From Chloroflexota bacterium (GTDB lineage: Archaea; Iainarchaeota; Iainarchaeia; Iainarchaeales; GCA-2688035): a stretch of 7,408 nt of DNA. Below, piece by piece: positions 5,869 through 7,408 of the stretch (positions are counted from its first letter, which is position 1; every line of letters starts with the position of its first letter). The notes beneath the pieces were generated by a model that made no database searches, had not been told where the DNA came from, and was given only the letters and a program-made list of their open reading frames with translations. The position numbers were made by a program, and so were the translations under genes. The stretch is from positions 1-7,408 of the forward strand of contig DAOWAC010000046.1 in assembly GCA_030634785.1 (NCBI GenBank), given 5' to 3'.

Positions 5869-6738
5869 ATGAATGCCAGAAACAGTATTTTGTTAATAAT
5901 AAAGCAACAGCCTGGCATAGAGTATAATTCTCTTTTGAACAAAATTGTGGGAAGCTATGGCAGTATTGAGTCAGCAAGAGCTGCTTTAAGCAGAAGTATT
6001 CGTTACCTTACTGCTTTGGGTCTTGTTGCAAGAAAAGGCAACAAGCTTTTTGCTACCGGAAAAGGAATGGCTCTTTTAAGTAATGAAATGCAAAACAAGC
6101 TTCTTTTGAAACTGAATGATTTAATGGAAAAAAAAGACGTGTCAGCACGCTTTGAAAACGTTGTTGAATTGCTTCAAACTCTTATTGAGAGAAGCAAGCA
6201 AGATAAGGATTTGTTACTTGCTGCAAAGGGAAGTGTTGATTTTTATATTTCAGACCTTGCTTTTTTGGAAAAAGATGTTGAAAAAAGAGTTCATAGAATG
6301 CAATACCTGCACAGAATTTTTGAACAACAGGTTACTGCATTAAAGGAACTTGGATTTTTTGATTTCAAAGATTTGGTTTGGGATTCTGATTCAAAAAAGA
6401 CAATTAAGTTAATTGCAAAAAAAGCCAAAGTCAACGTTTTTACCGTTGAATGCTTTGATGAAGAATTTAGAAAAAAAGCAGCAGAACATTTTTCAGCAAA
6501 GGGACGGCAGAACGATTTGTTTCTTGAAGCAAAGCAATTGGGTCCTTTTCTGAACTTTGTTGAAAACAATTCAAAACTCAAAAACAATTTAAAAATTGAA
6601 AACAATTCGAAAATTGAAAAAAATGCAGTAAACCTTTTTCTTGGAGGAATCAAAATCAAAATAGATTTCCCCCGTATTTTCGTAACAGCACCATACAAAC
6701 AATTACAGGGACTTCTTAAAAAAAAAGACAAAAAATAA
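5869..6738 (+). CDS. Winged helix-turn-helix DNA-binding protein, probable transcription regulator
   Basis: This 289-residue protein starts with what looks like a winged helix: helices at about 2-13, 18-27 and 31-49 (the last, rich in Ser/Ala/Arg, would be the recognition helix), then a wing ARKGNKLFATGKG at 54-66. A mostly helical, charged region (70-165) may form the dimer interface. After it come a mixed segment with NVFTVECFDEEF (189-200), a low-complexity Asn/Lys stretch (231-253) containing a 12-residue duplication, and a beta-rich end (VNLFLGGIKIKIDFPRIFVTAP) before a lysine tail. The C-terminal family is not recognised and no ligand site is evident. The ATG at 5869 lacks a ribosome binding site but has a TATA box at the leaderless distance, inside an inverted repeat that suggests autoregulation. 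The stop lies three bases before a tRNA gene. A general DNA-binding role is the safe reading; its targets are unknown. Confidence 0.75.
   Translation: MNARNSILLIIKQQPGIEYNSLLNKIVGSYGSIESARAALSRSIRYLTALGLVARKGNKLFATGKGMALLSNEMQNKLLLKLNDLMEKKDVSARFENVVELLQTLIERSKQDKDLLLAAKGSVDFYISDLAFLEKDVEKRVHRMQYLHRIFEQQVTALKELGFFDFKDLVWDSDSKKTIKLIAKKAKVNVFTVECFDEEFRKKAAEHFSAKGRQNDLFLEAKQLGPFLNFVENNSKLKNNLKIENNSKIEKNAVNLFLGGIKIKIDFPRIFVTAPYKQLQGLLKKKDKK
6559..6613 (+). repeat. In-frame duplication with 36-bp period inside the winged-helix gene
   Basis: TTGAAAACAATTC occurs at 6560-6572 and again at 6596-6608, and the bases around it also match closely. The period of 36 bp keeps the frame and gives ENNSK twice (residues 232-236 and 244-248), separated by LKNNLKI. 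It probably forms a flexible linker between the helical middle and the beta-rich end of the protein. Confidence 0.65.
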
Positions 6739-6741
6739 AAC

Positions 6742-6813
6742 GCGTCCGTGGTCTAGTGGTTAGGATTCAAGCTTCCCAAGCTTGATACCCGGGTTCGAAT
6801 CCCGGCGGACGCA
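6742..6813 (+). tRNA. tRNA-Gly (anticodon CCC)
   Basis: All parts of a 72-nt tRNA are present. The acceptor stem GCGTCCG (6742-6748) pairs fully with CGGACGC (6806-6812), and the discriminator is A6813. The D arm is GTCT/GGAT with two wobble pairs and the loop AGTGGTTA. The anticodon stem CAAGC/GCTTG encloses TTCCCAA (6773-6779), giving anticodon CCC at 6775-6777, which reads GGG glycine codons. The variable region is four bases. The T arm is CCGGG/CCCGG around TTCGAAT. There is no intron and no encoded CCA. The gene starts three bases after the winged-helix stop, so it is either cotranscribed or driven by the TTAAAAAAA stretch near 6716-6726 inside that gene. No strong T tract follows until about 7021. 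Confidence 0.96.
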
Positions 6814-6814
6814 T

Positions 6815-6842
6815 ATGCCATTGAGCCCAAGCGAAATGGCAT
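6815..6842. other. Hairpin 1 of a pair sharing one loop sequence
   Basis: ATGCCATT (6815-6822) pairs perfectly over 8 bp with AATGGCAT (6835-6842), leaving the loop GAGCCCAAGCGA. The bases GAGCCCAAGCGAAA (6823-6836) recur in reverse complement at 6948-6961 in the second hairpin. It begins one base after the tRNA discriminator, so it could form in the tRNA 3' trailer. Confidence 0.7.
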
Positions 6843-6908
6843 CCGCCCAGTCGTGATTTTCCCAAGGCTTTTGCAAAGCAAAAGGCTTTTTGAGTCCCGG
6901 CGGACGCA
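6839..6908 (+). pseudogene. Degenerate tRNA-Gly-like segment
   Basis: This 70-nt stretch begins GCATCCG and ends CGGACGCA, matching the acceptor stem of the adjacent tRNA-Gly with one mismatch. It has AGTCGTGA where the tRNA has AGTGGTTA, keeps TTCCCAAG from the anticodon loop (6859-6866), and ends in GAGTCCCGGCGGACGCA against GAATCCCGGCGGACGCA in the tRNA. The 5' strand of the T stem is missing and the spacing is altered, with a perfect CTTTTGC-AAA-GCAAAAG hairpin (6868-6884) in the middle. It cannot fold as a normal tRNA. It is best read as a decayed or recombined tRNA copy; a fortuitous mosaic around an att-like 3' end is the alternative. Confidence 0.4.
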
Positions 6909-7017
6909 ATAGCCGCCACAGCCGGCTAGTCTGAGCAAGAGTGCTATTTTCGCTTGGGCTCGATAGCACGGCTTCGCAGGAATGTTTCAAAAAGCTTTTT
7001 GAGTCTTGGCGGACGCA
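6866..7017 (+). repeat. Direct repeats carrying the tRNA-Gly 3' end
   Basis: Two copies end with a sequence like the last 17 nt of the tRNA gene (6797-6813). The core copies, 6879-6908 and 6988-7017, match at 27 of 30 positions: CAAAARGCTTTTT, then GAGTC, two variable pyrimidines and GGCGGACGCA. The similarity extends loosely upstream to GGCTT at 6866 and 6970. Relative to the tRNA 3' end, the copies end 95 and 204 bp downstream. The last copy contains a perfect 16-bp palindrome, TCAAAAAGCTTTTTGA (6987-7002). Such repeated tRNA 3' ends are what site-specific integration at a tRNA gene leaves behind, but no integrase gene is in the window. Confidence 0.8.
6941..6969. other. Hairpin 2 of the pair, with the shared loop inverted
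   Basis: GTGCTAT (6941-6947) pairs perfectly over 7 bp with ATAGCAC (6963-6969). The loop contains TTTCGCTTGGGCTC (6948-6961), the exact reverse complement of 6823-6836 in hairpin 1. Compared with hairpin 1, two of seven stem pairs are changed on both sides (A-T to G-C and C-G to T-A), so pairing is kept while sequence differs. Confidence 0.7.
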
Positions 7018-7030
7018 TTATTTTTATTGC
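7018..7030 (+). terminator. First clear T-rich terminator after the tRNA
   Basis: TTATTTTTATT directly follows the last tRNA-3'-like repeat. It is the first T-rich tract of terminator type downstream of the tRNA gene that is not part of a repeat, and it lies between the convergent tRNA and the minus-strand gene ending at 7036. The T5 tracts inside the two repeats (about 6887-6891 and 6996-7000) could also stop transcription. Confidence 0.35.
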
Positions 7031-7035
7031 ATTAA

Positions 7036-7408
7036 TTAGTTTTTCGTTTGTTTTATTCTTTTTTTGTATTCGCCAACTATTTCCAAAATTGCTTTTTTTA
7101 CAACTGCTGCACCAATTCTTTCCTCTACTGCACTTGGCTGGTATTTTGGTCTTGTACCATTTTCAGTTGTAACAAACTCTTTTATTGTTAGAGTTGATTT
7201 TGGAAGTTCTTCAATTAGAGAGCGGACCTCTCTTTCACTAAATTCCGGCAGAGCCCATTTAATTCTTCCAGAGGGCGAATAGTGGGTAATATCTTTAGTA
7301 CGAACATTTCTTCCATAAAACATGTAACCGTTTACTCTTGTCTTTAAACCTGCTTTTTTAAACAACTGTATAAAATCGTTTGGAACAGTTCCAATTACTC
7401 CTGTGTCA
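7036..7408 (-). CDS. C-terminal part of an unidentified protein (5' partial at the window edge)
   Basis: The frame is open through the right edge, reading DTGVIGTVPNDFIQ before LFKKAGLKTRVNGY, so the TTG at 7365 is internal and the real start lies outside the window. About 124 residues are visible. It shows alternating strands and helices, a VNGYMFYGRNVRTKDITHYS stretch, a helix EFSEREVRSLIEELPKS, and a C-terminal helical segment ERIGAAVVKKAILEIVGEYK with a basic end. No transmembrane segment or metal-binding motif is seen, and I do not recognise the family. Codon use and composition look like those of the neighbouring genes, so there is no sign that it is foreign or decayed. It converges on the tRNA repeat region. 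Confidence 0.7.
   Translation of the reverse strand, partial: DTGVIGTVPNDFIQLFKKAGLKTRVNGYMFYGRNVRTKDITHYSPSGRIKWALPEFSEREVRSLIEELPKSTLTIKEFVTTENGTRPKYQPSAVEERIGAAVVKKAILEIVGEYKKRIKQTKN

Noticed and set aside
6291..6731. 146-residue minus-strand frame opposite the winged-helix gene
   Set aside because: It mirrors Lys/Asn-rich codons of a well-supported gene and has no promoter or ribosome binding site.
6753..6990. Minus-strand open frames across the tRNA and its downstream repeats
   Set aside because: They read the complement of the tRNA T arm (RRDSNPG-type sequence), a common false gene over tRNAs, and the sequence there is explained by repeats and hairpins.
6814..7017. RNase P RNA or SRP RNA in the GC-rich stretch
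   Set aside because: I looked on both strands for their conserved cores, such as the SRP domain IV loop, and found none; the stretch is also short for either.
6742..7017. Split or permuted tRNA genes
   Set aside because: The first tRNA is complete and intact, and the later segments lack paired T arms and D arms.

Overview
The window looks like a piece of a small, AT-rich archaeal genome. The archaeal call rests on an intact ribosomal protein L44e (a family absent from bacteria), archaeal-style TATA boxes placed for leaderless or short-leader transcripts, plain T-tract terminators, an SMC with archaeal-type head sequences, and a tRNA without an encoded CCA. The AT richness, lysine-rich tails and many unassigned proteins would suit a DPANN-type lineage, but that is inference and no gene here proves it.

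Layout. Positions 1-350 hold the 3' end of an unidentified lysine-rich protein (+), probably interrupted by a one-base frameshift in an A7 run. Positions 379-4966 hold three minus-strand genes. In transcription order these are a six-helix membrane protein (4966-4166), a large SMC-type ATPase (3999-1018) and a small P-loop nucleotide-kinase-like protein (942-379). The SMC has a textbook SMC head but lacks the SMC hinge; a Rad50-like CPVC zinc-hook motif sits almost exactly at its midpoint. A 384-bp AT-rich divergent spacer (4967-5350) ends in four perfect 20-bp tandem repeats directly in front of the L44e gene (5351-5671, +). After a T-tract terminator region comes a winged-helix protein (5869-6738, +), whose probable TATA box lies inside an inverted repeat. 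Three bases after its stop starts tRNA-Gly(CCC) (6742-6813).

The 204 bp after the tRNA (6814-7017) are the most unusual part. They are clearly GC-richer than the surroundings and carry no credible gene. The last 17 nt of the tRNA recur twice in direct orientation, one 70-nt segment looks like a decayed tRNA copy, and two hairpins share a 14-nt loop in opposite orientations while their stems differ by compensatory base-pair changes. No strong T-tract occurs between the tRNA end and about 7021, so tRNA and repeats may form one long precursor. The window ends with the C-terminal part of an unidentified minus-strand protein (7036 to the right edge).

Working together. The SMC probably acts in chromosome organisation or repair, and the neighbouring kinase may share its transcript. 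L44e is separated from S27e, its usual archaeal partner. The winged-helix protein probably regulates its own promoter. Short tandem or inverted repeats sit in front of three of the five genes whose 5' regions are visible, so repeat-modified promoters are a recurring theme.
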